A stretch of 64,000 nt of DNA from contig CM076948.1 of assembly GCA_039566865.1 (NCBI GenBank), positions 11,171,001 to 11,235,000 on the forward strand. The letters run 5' to 3'. Made by a program: the position numbers and the translations under genes. Below are positions 20,145 through 30,917 of this stretch, piece by piece (position 1 is the first letter of the stretch; the number at the start of each line of letters is the position of its first letter). A model generated the notes under the pieces. It worked only from the letters and a program-made list of their open reading frames with translations, did no database searches and was not told the origin of the DNA. The DNA comes from Aurelia coerulea. Taxonomy: Eukaryota > Cnidaria > Scyphozoa > Semaeostomeae > Ulmaridae.

Positions 20145-23100
20145 ATGGAAGATGATTTTGAAAGACAAGAGAGATTTAGTAACAGGTCAGAACCTATGTT
20201 CAACCCACAAAGACTGCCTGAAAGGTTTTTAGCTATGCAAACAAGGCTAAGACACCCTACAGAAAAGGGGTTACAGTATCAAATTGAGTTGAAACAAAAG
20301 TCATTAGCATCTAAGAAGACTCAGGCAACCAAACACATGAGACAAGTCTTATTAAACATTGGAAGGACTAATGATGTTAATTTTTGGAAGCAAGAATACA
20401 GTAAGGCTCAAGTTCAATGGGCTGAATTTGGAGACCTATATTTGGAATTGAAAGAGCTTACAACTGATGATGTACAAGTTAACCAAATAGAAAGGATTCA
20501 AAACCACTTTCAAAATGAATGGAACAATTTCAAAGATGCTGTAACATCAGAAATAGAGATGACTAAATTTGTTATGATGGAAAATGGTTCAAAATCATCA
20601 AGAAGTTCAAGGCGGTCAAAGCAGTCAAAGCGGTCAGCATCCAAAATCTGTAGTACTGGCTCATCAAACTCTGAGATGGAAAAGAGGAGCTTACTGAAGC
20701 AAGGTGAATGTATTAAAGCAGAAATTAAGCTCGCGGAGGAGGAAAAAAGATTGAAAATGTCAAAACTTGAACAAGAAGAAGAACTTTCAATTTTGAAATT
20801 GAAGCTGAAGCAATTAGCACAAAATGAAACAAAATTAGCTGTATGTACAAAGGAAGGAGAGTATTGTCTTACAGAAAATGGTTTAAATTCTCTTCCAGCT
20901 GAAGACAAAGAGAAAGATGTAAATGATTATGTTAGAATCCATGAATTGAATCCATCAGCCAAGCCCTGGATTCAAAGTGAGGGAAATCAGCCCTTTGAAA
21001 GGCAAGATTATGGTACTGGTGGAAGTTTGGATAAAATTGCCTCAACTTTAAAAGTGTGTATGTGTAACATTGCAAAGACCAATAGTGAATTGGTAAAAGC
21101 AAGTTTGAAACAAGCAAGAGCTACAGATCAATTAGCTCTATCTAGTCAGATGCCAAAAATAACAGTTCCTGTGTTCATTGGTGATCCATTGGAGTATCCA
21201 ATCTGGAATAACACATTTCATGCTTTGGTAGATTCAAAGCAAATGGATGTGCAGTCAAAAATGAATCTTCTGAGTCAGTATGTCTCTGGTAAACCAAAGC
21301 AAGTTGTTGACTATTACATCCTAATTGGCACAAATGAAGCATACCATAAAGCAAGGCAATTGTTGCATGAGAGGTATGGCAATCAGAATGTTGTAAGTAC
21401 AGCATTCATCAGTAAGTTAGACAGTTGGCCAAAGATTAATCCAAGAGATCCCTATTCCATCAGAATGTTTTCTGATTTTCTGCTGAAAGTGGTAGCTGCA
21501 AAGAAAACAATACAAAGTTTAGATGTGCTTGACTTTGCAAAAGAAAATGTGAAGTTATTAGAAAAACTACCATACAGTTTACAGAACAAGTGGAGAGATC
21601 AGGTTTCTTACTGGAAATCCAGGGAAGGACCAGATAGGTATCCTCCATTTACAAGATTTGCAGTTTTTGTGAAGGATGCTGCTGACAATGCCTGTATTCC
21701 AGAGCTAGAAAGTATGTACAAAACCAAGCTGAATTTGGACACTGAGAGTACCAAACCTGGTAGGAAATTTGCTGCCAATACATTCACAACATCAGTTTCA
21801 GATAAGGAAGACCCTGTAGGAAATGCTACAGACATCAAGATAGAGAGTTCTAAAGGAAACAGTGAAAGTAAAAGAAATTGTTTGTTTTGCAAAGAAAATC
21901 ACACTTTGGACATATGCAAAAAGTTTACAGAAAAACCACTTAAGGAGAAAAAGTCATTCTTCTTTACAAATTATTTGTGTTATGGGTGTGGTATAGGCTC
22001 CAATCATAAAGTTAAAGACTGCAGATACAAGAAATCTTGCAAAGTGTGCTCTGGACGTCATCTGTCATGTTTTCATAAGGAACCCACAAGTCAACAAGAA
22101 AGAGTTACAGCAAACTGTATAAATGTTTGTGGAACAACAGATGAGAGTACAGAATATTCCATGATAGTTCCAGTTTGGGTCAGGCCTAAGAACCAACCAG
22201 ATAAAGAAATACTTCAATATGCTGTTTTAGATGACCAATCAAATGTTGGATTCATTTCAGAAGCACTTTGTGACAAATTGCAAGTTAAAGGCCCTCAAAC
22301 ACAGCTTTTACTTTCAACAGTTCAAGAACAAAACGTTTTGATTGAAAGTAACCGTGTTTCTGGAATAGAGGTCTTAGACTACCAGAGGGAAAAATGCATA
22401 GAGTTGCCTACCATGTTCACAAGGGAAACAGTACCTGGTAGTCACCATCAAATTCCCAAAGCAGCTGTTGTTAGTAAATGGAGTCATCTTCAAAGTGTTG
22501 CAAACAAATTAATGCCTTGTGAACATAATATAGAAATTTCTTTACTTATTGGAAATAATTGTCCAAGAGCAATTCGCCCAAGAGAAATTGTTGTTGGTGG
22601 AGAAGATGATCCATATGGACAGAAATCCTTATTAGGATGGGGGGTAATTGGTAGGATATGCAAATCACAAAGTGATAACAGTACGCAACAAAGTTACTGC
22701 AACAAAATATTGGTTGATGAGAGAAGTAGCAAATTTATATTTCCTACCACAGTAAAAGAGATCTTATTCCCTGAGAAAGTCCTTGCAATTTTGGAGTCAG
22801 ATTTCAATGAAAGGGGAAGCAAAGGAAAGTCCCTTTCAGTACAAGATGAAAGGTTTTTGAAGATATTGGAGGAAGATATAAAGAGAACTACAAATGGGCA
22901 TTATGAAATGCCACTTCCATTAAAGTCTGATGAAATATACTTTCCCAACAATAGACCACTTGCTGAAAAAAGATTGTGGCAGCTGAGCAGAAGATTTAGA
23001 AGCAACAAAAGATTTCATGATGATTACCAAGAGTTTATGGCAAATGTTCTTGAGGACTGTGCAGAAAAGGTCCCAGAAGATGAACTGGGTCTCCAAGGAA

Positions 23101-26100
23101 ATCTGATCAACTATGTCCCACACACAGGAGTTTATCATCCAAAGAAAAAGAAGATAAGAGTTGTTTTTGATTGCTCTGCGCAGTATCGAGGAATTTCACT
23201 CAACCAGCACCTTCTGCAAGGTCCAGATTTGATCAATGACCTCATAGGGATCCTGTTGAGATTCAGAGAAGAGTCAGTTGCATTCATTGCGGATATCAAA
23301 GGCATGTTCCATCAATTTTATGTTGCAGAACAACACAGAAATCTACTTCGTTTTCTTTGGTGGAAAGAAGGGGACCCCAAGAAAGAATTGGTTGAGTACA
23401 GAATGAAAGTCCATCTTTTTGGAGCTGCGAGTTCACCAGGATGTGCAAATTTTGGTTTAAAGCGTGCAGCTGATGATGGAGAGCAAGAATTTGGCAAGGA
23501 AGCTGCGAATTTTGTTCGCAGAGATTTTTATGTTGATGATGGTCTTAAGTCGGTAGAAACATCTGAAGAGGCAATATCATTGATAAAGAACAGCCAAGCA
23601 ATCTGTGCAAAAGCTGGACTTAAACTGCACAAGATCATGAGTAATAAAAGAGATGTTCTTGAAGAAGTTGCCAAAGAAGACCGTGCTGAAGTAGCAAGAA
23701 ATATTGATCTCAAAATAGATCCTTTGCCAACAGAAAGAGTCCTTGGTGTGTCGTGGTGCGTTGAAAATGACAGTTTCAACTTCAAAATTGAATTTAATGA
23801 CCGTCCGTGCACCAGAAGAGGAATATTATCCACAGTTAGTTCTATCTATGACCCCTTAGGTTTTGCTGCACCCGTAGTATTGAAAGGAAAGCAAATTCTA
23901 CAGCAACTGTGCAGAGAGAAGTTTGATTGGGATAGTCCAATTTCAGAAGAATTGCGTGTCATCTGGGAAAAGTGGCGACAAGAAATAATGGATCTAGAAA
24001 AGGTGGAGATCAAGCGCTGCTACAAGCCTGAGAATTTCGGAGAAAGTAAGCATGCAGAGTTGCATCATTTCTCTGATGCCAGTCAATATGGTTATGGCCA
24101 GAGTTCATACTTGAGATTAGTTAATGAAAGTGGACAAGTTTGTTGTTCCTTTGTAATTGGCAAGGCAAGAGTTGTACCTTTAAAGAAATTTACAATTCCA
24201 AGGCTTGAGTTAACAGCAGCCACAATATCTGCCAAGATGAGCGAATTCGTGCGATCAGAGATTTCGTTGCAGAATATCAATGAGTTTTTTTGGACGGATA
24301 GCAAAGTTGTCTTAGGGTACATAAAGAATGAATCGAGGAGATTTCACACATATGTGGCAAACAGAGTGCAGCAAATTCGCAATGTTACAGATCCAGACTC
24401 GTGGTTCTACATTGAATCAAATGAAAATCCCGCCGACATTGCATCCAGAGGGATAACTGCAAAAGAACTATCACAGTCGAGCTGGTTGAATTGTCCAGAA
24501 TTCCTGAAGAAAGATGGTTTATTTACCGTGGACAAAAATGTAACCTATAACATAGTCGAAGATGACCTCGAGGTGAAAAAAGGAACCACTTTGAAATCAA
24601 CTGTCATCAAACCATCCATTTTCCTTGAATCCAGCCGTCTGGAACACATGTCTGATTGGAAATCGGCACGTAGAGCTATCGCTTTATGCATGGAGTTGAA
24701 AGAAAAACTAAAGCGTAAGAGTCAGAGGAGCTCAAACAGGGAACAGGACAAAGAAAACCAATCGTTACAGATGCATATCTCTCTGGAAAAGCTTCAAGCA
24801 GCTGAGAAAGTAATTTTAAAAGGAGTTCAATATGAAGCCTTTAACAAAGAGCATGAAGTGCTAAGTAGCCTTAGCAAGCCAGGAAAAGAGTTGAATAGAG
24901 ATCAAGCCGGAAAAAGGAAAAACGAATTAAAGAAAACAAGTTCACTATATCGTCTTGACCCCTTTTTAGATGAAGATGGCATCTTACGTGTAGGTGGCAG
25001 AATCAAGAGAGCAAATGTACCATTTGAGTTAAAGAATCCAGTTATTCTTCCAAGAAAGGGACATGTTACAGAATTGATAATAAGATGTTATCACAATAAA
25101 GTCAATCACATGGGCAGAGGAATAACGCATAATGAAATTAGACAGAGAGGCTATTGGATAGTTGGTGGTAGTTCTGCAGTTTCACATGTCATTAGCAAGT
25201 GCGTTGAATGTAGAAGAAAAAGAGGTCGCTTGCTGAATCAGAAGATGGAAGATTTGCCTAAAGACCGTTTAGAAGAAGTTCCTCCATTTACGTATTGTGG
25301 AGTCGATTTCTTTGGGCCGTTTTTAATCAAGGAGAAAAGAAGTACTGTGAAACGGTATGGTGTTATCTTTACATGTCTTGGTTCAAGAGGTGTGCATCTG
25401 GAAACAGCAAATTCACTTACTACATCTTCCTTCATAAATGCATTGAGTCGATTTCTCAACCGTCGTGGTACAGTTAGGAATATCCGTTCAGATCAAGGTA
25501 CAAACTTTGTTGGTGCGAGTAATGAATTAAAGAATGCATTGAATGAGATGGATGAAGAGAGAATAAGTGCATATTTGCATGAGAATGGCTGTGAGTGGAT
25601 ACCTTTTCAGTTCAACGTCCCGCATGCTAGTCACATGGGAGGAGTATGGGAACGCCAAATACGGACAGTGCGAGAAGCCATTCAGTCAACTTTGATGAAA
25701 GCAGGAGATCAGATAGATGACGAGGCATTCAGAACATTCATGACAGAAGCTGAGAATATCGTTAATTCTCGGCCATTATCCGTTAGTAATCTTTGTTCTC
25801 CAGATGCTCCTGAACCATTGACGCCCAATCATCTACTCACCATGAAATCAAAGATCGTGCTACCTCCACCGGGAAACTTTCAACGAGAAGATTTATACTG
25901 TCGCAAACAGTGGAGGAGAGTTCAATACTTGTCAAATGAGTTCTGGGCAAGATGGAGACGAGAGTTCTTGCAAAATCTCCAAACACGACAGAAGTGGACC
26001 CATCCACAAAGAAATTTAAAGATCGACGACATAGTAATTTCTAAAGAAGATAGTGGATTTCGAAATCAATGGCCGCTAGCTAGAGTCATGGAGGTATACC

Positions 26101-26267
26101 CGAGTGAAGATGGACAAATCAGAAAATGTAAAATCCTGATGGGTGATAAATCATTAGATAATCAAGGAAAGCGGCAATCGAAGCCAGTTTATCTGCAAAG
26201 GCCAGTTCACAAGTTGGTGCTTCTGTTAGCAGTCGAGGACCAAGAAGAACTTAGAATAAAAGAATAA
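20145..26267 (+). CDS. BEL/Pao Gag-Pol polyprotein
   Basis: One open frame of 2040 residues. The N-terminal ~330 residues are charged with an E/K coiled coil (Gag). Residues ~335-530 match DUF1759 (PVFIGDPLEYPIWNNTFHAL). CCHC knuckles start near 580 (CLFCKENHTLDIC) and a cysteine cluster begins at ~611. The aspartic protease is near 690, with LDDQSN in place of the usual D(S/T)G. RT spans ~990-1200 with catalytic FYVDDGL near 1128. RNase H is around 1300-1430 (HHFSDAS, WTDSKVV). Integrase has an H2C2 zinc finger at ~1645-1690 and a core with VDFFG, SDQGTNF and GGVWERQ supplying D, D and E near 1720, 1782 and 1835. The C terminus is DUF5641-like. There is no internal stop. The start ATG lies 555 bp after the LTR. 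Confidence 0.96.
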   Translation: MEDDFERQERFSNRSEPMFNPQRLPERFLAMQTRLRHPTEKGLQYQIELKQKSLASKKTQATKHMRQVLLNIGRTNDVNFWKQEYSKAQVQWAEFGDLYLELKELTTDDVQVNQIERIQNHFQNEWNNFKDAVTSEIEMTKFVMMENGSKSSRSSRRSKQSKRSASKICSTGSSNSEMEKRSLLKQGECIKAEIKLAEEEKRLKMSKLEQEEELSILKLKLKQLAQNETKLAVCTKEGEYCLTENGLNSLPAEDKEKDVNDYVRIHELNPSAKPWIQSEGNQPFERQDYGTGGSLDKIASTLKVCMCNIAKTNSELVKASLKQARATDQLALSSQMPKITVPVFIGDPLEYPIWNNTFHALVDSKQMDVQSKMNLLSQYVSGKPKQVVDYYILIGTNEAYHKARQLLHERYGNQNVVSTAFISKLDSWPKINPRDPYSIRMFSDFLLKVVAAKKTIQSLDVLDFAKENVKLLEKLPYSLQNKWRDQVSYWKSREGPDRYPPFTRFAVFVKDAADNACIPELESMYKTKLNLDTESTKPGRKFAANTFTTSVSDKEDPVGNATDIKIESSKGNSESKRNCLFCKENHTLDICKKFTEKPLKEKKSFFFTNYLCYGCGIGSNHKVKDCRYKKSCKVCSGRHLSCFHKEPTSQQERVTANCINVCGTTDESTEYSMIVPVWVRPKNQPDKEILQYAVLDDQSNVGFISEALCDKLQVKGPQTQLLLSTVQEQNVLIESNRVSGIEVLDYQREKCIELPTMFTRETVPGSHHQIPKAAVVSKWSHLQSVANKLMPCEHNIEISLLIGNNCPRAIRPREIVVGGEDDPYGQKSLLGWGVIGRICKSQSDNSTQQSYCNKILVDERSSKFIFPTTVKEILFPEKVLAILESDFNERGSKGKSLSVQDERFLKILEEDIKRTTNGHYEMPLPLKSDEIYFPNNRPLAEKRLWQLSRRFRSNKRFHDDYQEFMANVLEDCAEKVPEDELGLQGNLINYVPHTGVYHPKKKKIRVVFDCSAQYRGISLNQHLLQGPDLINDLIGILLRFREESVAFIADIKGMFHQFYVAEQHRNLLRFLWWKEGDPKKELVEYRMKVHLFGAASSPGCANFGLKRAADDGEQEFGKEAANFVRRDFYVDDGLKSVETSEEAISLIKNSQAICAKAGLKLHKIMSNKRDVLEEVAKEDRAEVARNIDLKIDPLPTERVLGVSWCVENDSFNFKIEFNDRPCTRRGILSTVSSIYDPLGFAAPVVLKGKQILQQLCREKFDWDSPISEELRVIWEKWRQEIMDLEKVEIKRCYKPENFGESKHAELHHFSDASQYGYGQSSYLRLVNESGQVCCSFVIGKARVVPLKKFTIPRLELTAATISAKMSEFVRSEISLQNINEFFWTDSKVVLGYIKNESRRFHTYVANRVQQIRNVTDPDSWFYIESNENPADIASRGITAKELSQSSWLNCPEFLKKDGLFTVDKNVTYNIVEDDLEVKKGTTLKSTVIKPSIFLESSRLEHMSDWKSARRAIALCMELKEKLKRKSQRSSNREQDKENQSLQMHISLEKLQAAEKVILKGVQYEAFNKEHEVLSSLSKPGKELNRDQAGKRKNELKKTSSLYRLDPFLDEDGILRVGGRIKRANVPFELKNPVILPRKGHVTELIIRCYHNKVNHMGRGITHNEIRQRGYWIVGGSSAVSHVISKCVECRRKRGRLLNQKMEDLPKDRLEEVPPFTYCGVDFFGPFLIKEKRSTVKRYGVIFTCLGSRGVHLETANSLTTSSFINALSRFLNRRGTVRNIRSDQGTNFVGASNELKNALNEMDEERISAYLHENGCEWIPFQFNVPHASHMGGVWERQIRTVREAIQSTLMKAGDQIDDEAFRTFMTEAENIVNSRPLSVSNLCSPDAPEPLTPNHLLTMKSKIVLPPPGNFQREDLYCRKQWRRVQYLSNEFWARWRREFLQNLQTRQKWTHPQRNLKIDDIVISKEDSGFRNQWPLARVMEVYPSEDGQIRKCKILMGDKSLDNQGKRQSKPVYLQRPVHKLVLLLAVEDQEELRIKE

Positions 26268-26342
26268 ATGGGGATTCCCCGTCGAGGAGCCAAAAAGACA
26301 CTCGTTTTTAAATAACTATAATGAATATAGTTAGAGGAGCCA

Positions 26343-26712
26343 TGTAGCCGCTGTGAAGGCGTTGTAGTTGTTTTTAGTGTTGCTGTTGTTGTTGTTAGTT
26401 TAGGTGTTACTGTTGTCGTTGTTAGTTTAGAGACTTTGGCTCGAGGGGCGTGTCAATGAAGTCAAGAAGCCGCCGTGATTGAGACATTGGAGCATGTTCA
26501 GGCCAAACTGGTATGAATTGTATTGTGTATTCGTTTCGATTTGTGCGTGATATGTAATTTAGGCCAGATATGTAATTTATTTGTTTTTGTTTTCTCGTAG
26601 ATTGTTATCTTGTCTTATCTTGTACAATGTTGAATTTGATGATATATGAATAACAAAATGGCCGATATCGTTTTTGCTCGTCTCGCTGAATGAGGATTCA
26701 CACAGCGTTACA
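26343..26712 (+). repeat. 3' LTR of BEL/Pao element
   Basis: It has the same 370 bp as the 5' LTR with no mismatch seen by eye. It is preceded by a weak purine stretch (AGAGGAGCCA) as a possible polypurine tract. Confidence 0.95.
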
Positions 26713-26717
26713 ATAAG

Positions 26718-27415
26718 TATTATCTTGAAACAAAGGACGGCTAATCGTTATCATTTCTACAGCCGTAGAAAGTCGGTAGAATCACCAACCAATTCTCCTA
26801 TTCTAGACTGTCTTTAACATTATTGTTCGAGCCTCTGATGATAGCTTGCATTTCTTGCTGATCAGATTAGAGGTGTCACAATAAACGATTTCACCACAGT
26901 TAATGGAATGGGGCCGTTAGGGACAATGAGGCCCAGCTCAAATCCATAAAAAATTAAATATTTGTGACAAAAAATTAAAATAAGTAATAAGAGCTCATTA
27001 TCAGTTTTTAAGAATAACTTGTAGCCGCTTAGTTTTCAGAAGCACCCTACTTAATTCTAATGTTATGATCTGGACAAGGAAGTTGCCATAGATAGGCTTA
27101 GGCCCAAACCCAGGACAGAAGATACATACATAGGTCTATGAAGAGAGTTGTCTGGTGGGAGGCCCACAACAAGAGAAAATCTAATGATAAATCTACTTTG
27201 TTATTTTTCATTTTCTATATTCATATAAAATATTGCAATACATGTTACATTCGATTACATTCTACTATACATTTTAACTACTATACAACTTTACGACACT
27301 ACAGAGACGATACCACAGGTAGCAAAAGACGATGACTACCCCCATGGCCATACAACATGCTACACTTACAAACAAAACGGGAAAAGCGTCATAGCGGCTG
27401 TATAGCTTAGTTTGA
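26718..27415. other. Intergenic, nothing recognised
   Basis: AT-rich sequence right of the BEL element. It holds no open frame with a recognisable domain and no clear repeat borders. Confidence 0.5.
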
Positions 27416-27710
27416 AAGTATCCAAGCCGACCTGCTTTGCGGATGAAATTTAGAGAAAATTCCAGTATACATTTATTTACGCCATTAGAAAGTTCTTTAT
27501 TACAATACAATAAGTATTATACCAGAACGTTGTTTGGAAGGGTGCTGATTTGGATAAATGGTCGTAACAATTCCGAAACTCCAGCGAGAAGATCTCATCG
27601 CTGAATGTTGAATGAAGGGCAGAGTAACAAGAAATGTTCCGTATCCTCAACACCATCATTCGTTGGCCACATTAGGTTTGGCACATACGGTAGTTGGACG
27701 GTTTTCTGCC
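27400..27710 (-). pseudogene. LINE C-terminal remnant with zinc-binding tail
   Basis: On the minus strand GVEDTEHFLLLCPSFNIQR is followed by DLLAGVSELL and, in the same direction, LLYCNKELSNGVNKCILEFS then LNFIRKAG. This is the ED(T)EHF(L)xxC zinc-binding region and last helix of a non-LTR retrotransposon polyprotein. Frames are broken and no RT core is present. Confidence 0.7.
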
Positions 27711-27834
27711 GCGGCTGTAAAGTCTTATCACATTTTATCGAAATTATCGATGATAAAATGGTGGAAAGAAATTGGATTTGTGGTAAAGTTATTCGGTAAT
27801 ATATCCGCTGGTTATTTTTGCGAAAACAAGTGAT

Positions 27835-28425
27835 TTAATGCCGATTACTGGGATACTGCTGCGGGTGAAGGTAGGCCCATTAGCTTTCTTCGTAGCAAAT
27901 AGCTTTAATTCGTCTAGGATTTTCGAAAATCACACAAAAAAATATCATCATGTTATTCCTGGACATAATTCATGTAACATATGAAATTTTGAAAGCTATA
28001 TCTTATGTGTAGCGTTCCTGAAGAATTCTTGAACATAGGCCAATTTTCGAAGGAATGAAATTCGATGTAATGCCAATCCCTGATGAGATTTTAACCAAAT
28101 GCAGAAAAACAAATGTGGAGTGGGGCCTCTCGAATAGATTCATGGTCAAACCAGCTCTGTATCTTTATTACTCGAATATCCATTTTCATTTTCGTGAAGG
28201 TACTCGAAAAGCTATCTCGAAAACCTTATTTTCAGTCATGTGATCGGAATACGACGATATCATTGGCTTATAAGCGTGAAATTGGAAGATTTGCGGATTT
28301 CCCTGTGCCCTATTGAAAGATTTGACTCGTATGCTGTGGTGGATTCATCTGCAACATTTCCACCATATTCCAACATTGCATTGAGGGGAGGGGGGTCATT
28401 AACTCGCAATGTCTTCCTGAAAGCA
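27835..28425. other. Intergenic, nothing recognised
   Basis: No convincing coding exon or repeat border. A few short overlapping open frames at 28055-28455 have no family features. Confidence 0.45.
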
Positions 28426-28427
28426 AA

Positions 28428-29145
28428 GTGTCTCAACACTTTTGTCCAAGATTGAACGTTTCTAGGGCAGTAGGCTTTTTGAAGCATGCAAAGTCATTAC
28501 TACCAAGAAAGTCTTTGAAAACTCTTTACGCTGGTATTGTGGAGCCCCACTTTCGATACCGTTGTTCTGTCTGGAGCTGCGCAGGCTCAACTGAAATTAA
28601 TCAGTTGCAAAAGCTTCACAAATGTGATGCAAGAATTGTAACAAACAGCAGCTACGACGCCCCAAGCAGACCACTTATTGAATGGCTTGGTTGGAAGAAC
28701 ATTCAGGGCGGATTCAGTGACTCATTCAAAATGAGTCTGGAACAATGGTCTTCAAATCCCTAAATGGGTTGGCTCCAAAATACTTGTGTAACCTTTTCAC
28801 AAAAATTCAGAATGCTTCTCCCGTAGCCTCCCTAATAGCAAAACGAACTTAAGGCTACCTATGAAGAAAACAGCAAATGGACAAAAACTTTCCTTTCAGA
28901 GGAGCAAAGTTGTGGAATGGCCTTTCAGTTGAGCCAAAGCAAAGATGGTTTAGGGTTAGCTCTTTTTCTTTTTATTGTAAATTTTTAACATTGTAAATAG
29001 GAGTTTAGGTTGTACAATAGGGGGTGGCAATAGTTTTTAACGTGATGATTTGGAAATTTAGTTTTGTAAAATATTTTATGATAGGGCCCCTTGAAAACCA
29101 GCACTTGTGCTGAAGGGCTACCCTCCTCCTCAGCTAAATATATGA
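28428..29145 (+). pseudogene. LINE 3' fragment (C-terminal RT region and 3' end)
   Basis: 28428-28763 encodes LYAGIVEPHFRYRCSVWSCA, then STEINQLQKLHKCDARIVTN and RPLIEWLGWKNI, the C-terminal domain typical of jockey/CR1-type LINEs. Frame-shifted continuation to ~28960 includes FRGAKLWNGLS. The 3' end near 29145 has AAGGGCTACCCTCCTCCTC and an A-rich tail. The same family occurs at 55950-56300 on the other strand. Confidence 0.8.
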
Positions 29146-29149
29146 AATG

Positions 29150-29875
29150 AAAGAAGAGCTACATAATTATTAAAATAGCTCTGCTCTGGAAACGTGCACT
29201 TGAAAAAGCATCCATCAGAGTAATAGACATATCCTTGCTGCCATCGTGTCACTCATCTTGGAGACTACACATCGTGCATGCTAATGTTGTAGCAAGAATA
29301 TGGATCCAAACGGACCAAGCCAATATGGCTAAGATGCTACGTTGGGTATGAAGTTGATTTAAAAGATGTTCCCAAATAAAATGGAGGAAGCTCTGGTGCA
29401 TATGGATAACAAATTATTGGTCTTTGATGATGACGAAGAGAGTGAAGAGAAAATACTGACGTGGATGATTACAGATGAACACAAAAATAAGACGACTTGG
29501 AGTTCTTCTTTTATTCTCTTCTTCAATTCTTTACGCGTTTCTGGGGGACTCTATGGTCATCGTCAGGAGAATGAGTATTAACGTGATGGTATGCCCCTTT
29601 TATAACCTTTTAGAGGTCACGTGATTTAAAAGTTCTAATAATTTGATAACTGAAGGGACAAGTCAGTTGAAACCAACAGCAGCGACAGATCCAGGGGGTG
29701 GCGAAGGTCGCTCAAGCCACGGTCAGATTTTCAAGGATTGTAATTATTCTCCAACACTCTATCAAATCGCTAAAAGATATCCTAAAGCAAAATCACCATT
29801 AGAATTGTCTCGGCAGCGCTCAAAAGAAAGCACTTTTCTCATCCAGCTCAATGATTAAGGGTCACTAAGTCCAAA
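29150..29875. other. Intergenic, nothing recognised
   Basis: Small open frames at 29366-29581 and 29643-29858 have no recognisable domain. 29690-29740 shares a CCACGGTCAGATTTT motif with 31462-31478, so part is repeat-derived. Confidence 0.4.
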
Positions 29876-29879
29876 ATCG

Positions 29880-30186
29880 TAACCAATCATACGGCAGCTG
29901 CAAGATCCTTACAGCCAATCACTGAATGAATTTTTAAAGATTTGAATATTGGCGGGAGCCATACCTGGCAGATCTGAGCCACGGTCTTCAGGATTCAACC
30001 AATCATCATGCAGCAAAATCAAGTGAAAAATGGCGGAAGCCACGGACAGCCACTCTTCATTTTGAAAAATAGAGCAGGCCAATAGAAATTAAGATGAGCA
30101 ACCATCTACCAATCAAGTGAAACTGTCTCCCAGTCTTCACTTGTTCTGTGCAATCTGATAGAATTATGATCTCTCGTGTCCTGCAT
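29880..30186 (+). promoter_or_regulatory. Candidate promoter with five CCAAT boxes
   Basis: CCAAT occurs in the same orientation at 29883, 29914, 29999, 30079 and 30109, all within 230 bp and ending about 75 bp before an ATGGCGG start codon. Clusters of CCAAT boxes are typical NF-Y promoters of animal housekeeping genes. No TATA box is seen. That it drives the reading frame at 30187 is inference. Confidence 0.45.
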
Positions 30187-30376
30187 AATGGCGGCTCACA
30201 GCAAAGGTGTCTTGCCAAAAGTTGCTGAATCTTTATCTTGGAAGGAAGGCACACGGAAGTCACAAGGAGAGCTTGAATGTTTACATCGCCAATACCTGCA
30301 GCATGCAGCCCATGAAAATGCAATTTCTAATAGCTCAAAGGTGGATGGTGTCGTACACTACGGCCTAGTTCAGTAG
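30187..30376 (+). CDS. Possible first coding exon of an unidentified gene
   Basis: The frame opens with ATGGCGGCTCAC, a good animal start context, and encodes MAAHSKGVLPKVAESLSWK then EGTRKSQGELECLHRQYLQH. It stops after 62 codons; a donor-like AAAG|gtggat at 30343 could join it to a later exon. I do not recognise the peptide and found no partner exon. Support is the start context and the CCAAT cluster upstream. It may be spurious. Confidence 0.25.
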
Positions 30377-30379
30377 GTT

Positions 30380-30895
30380 GGTATATTATCAAATATCATC
30401 AATCAAGGGCAAAAATTGCGGTTCGAACTGCATTTCATTTGATATGTTTGATCTTTGATCAGAGCTTGGGACTTTCTTTAAACTTTATGGTTTTAAAAAG
30501 AAAATATTTAGGAACGATCCAGGCACGAGCTTGTCAAAAGCAGTCAGCAGGTTTTCTACATTCGAGAATTGTATACGTCCATAAAGAATTTTTTTCTATG
30601 CCCAAAACAAACATCTTTAGTTTTGATTAACTTAAAAACAAGTAAAGTTTCAAAGACAGCAATTATTGAATTATTTCTTGATCAGAAGATTTTTCTTGAA
30701 TTTTGAGATAGATAATGAGATCAAATCTTCCATAGAGGAGGGAAAATCACCTTTAATATTTTGAGGAAGCTGCATGCATTGTTTGCAAGAAACCGCTAAA
30801 AACGTGTACGAAACTGCAATTTTGAGAAATATAAAAACATTGCTATTTCATCTGGGATAAAATAGTTTACTCATACGAGAACGATTGGAATTCTG
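30380..30895. other. Intergenic, nothing recognised
   Basis: AT-rich unique-looking sequence. The open frame 30439-30630 has no recognisable features. Confidence 0.45.
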
Positions 30896-30917
30896 TAATA
30901 GTCTCAATGATTCATTC

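Larger units (their letters stand above)
19221..26712 (+). mobile_element. Full-length BEL/Pao LTR retrotransposon
   Basis: The 7,492-bp element has 370-bp LTRs beginning TG and ending CA, a single 2040-codon ORF and a 5-bp target duplication ATAAG (19216-19220 and 26713-26717). Read side by side, the two LTRs show no difference, which points to very recent insertion. Five-base duplication and the domain order Gag, DUF1759, zinc knuckles, protease, RT, RNase H, integrase are hallmarks of BEL/Pao. No envelope gene was found. It could still be mobile, though transcription was not assessed. Confidence 0.97.

Noticed and set aside
20510..25459. Numerous ORFs of 60-130 codons antisense to or overlapping the BEL ORF
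   Set aside because: They are shadows of the long Gag-Pol frame; none has recognisable motifs.
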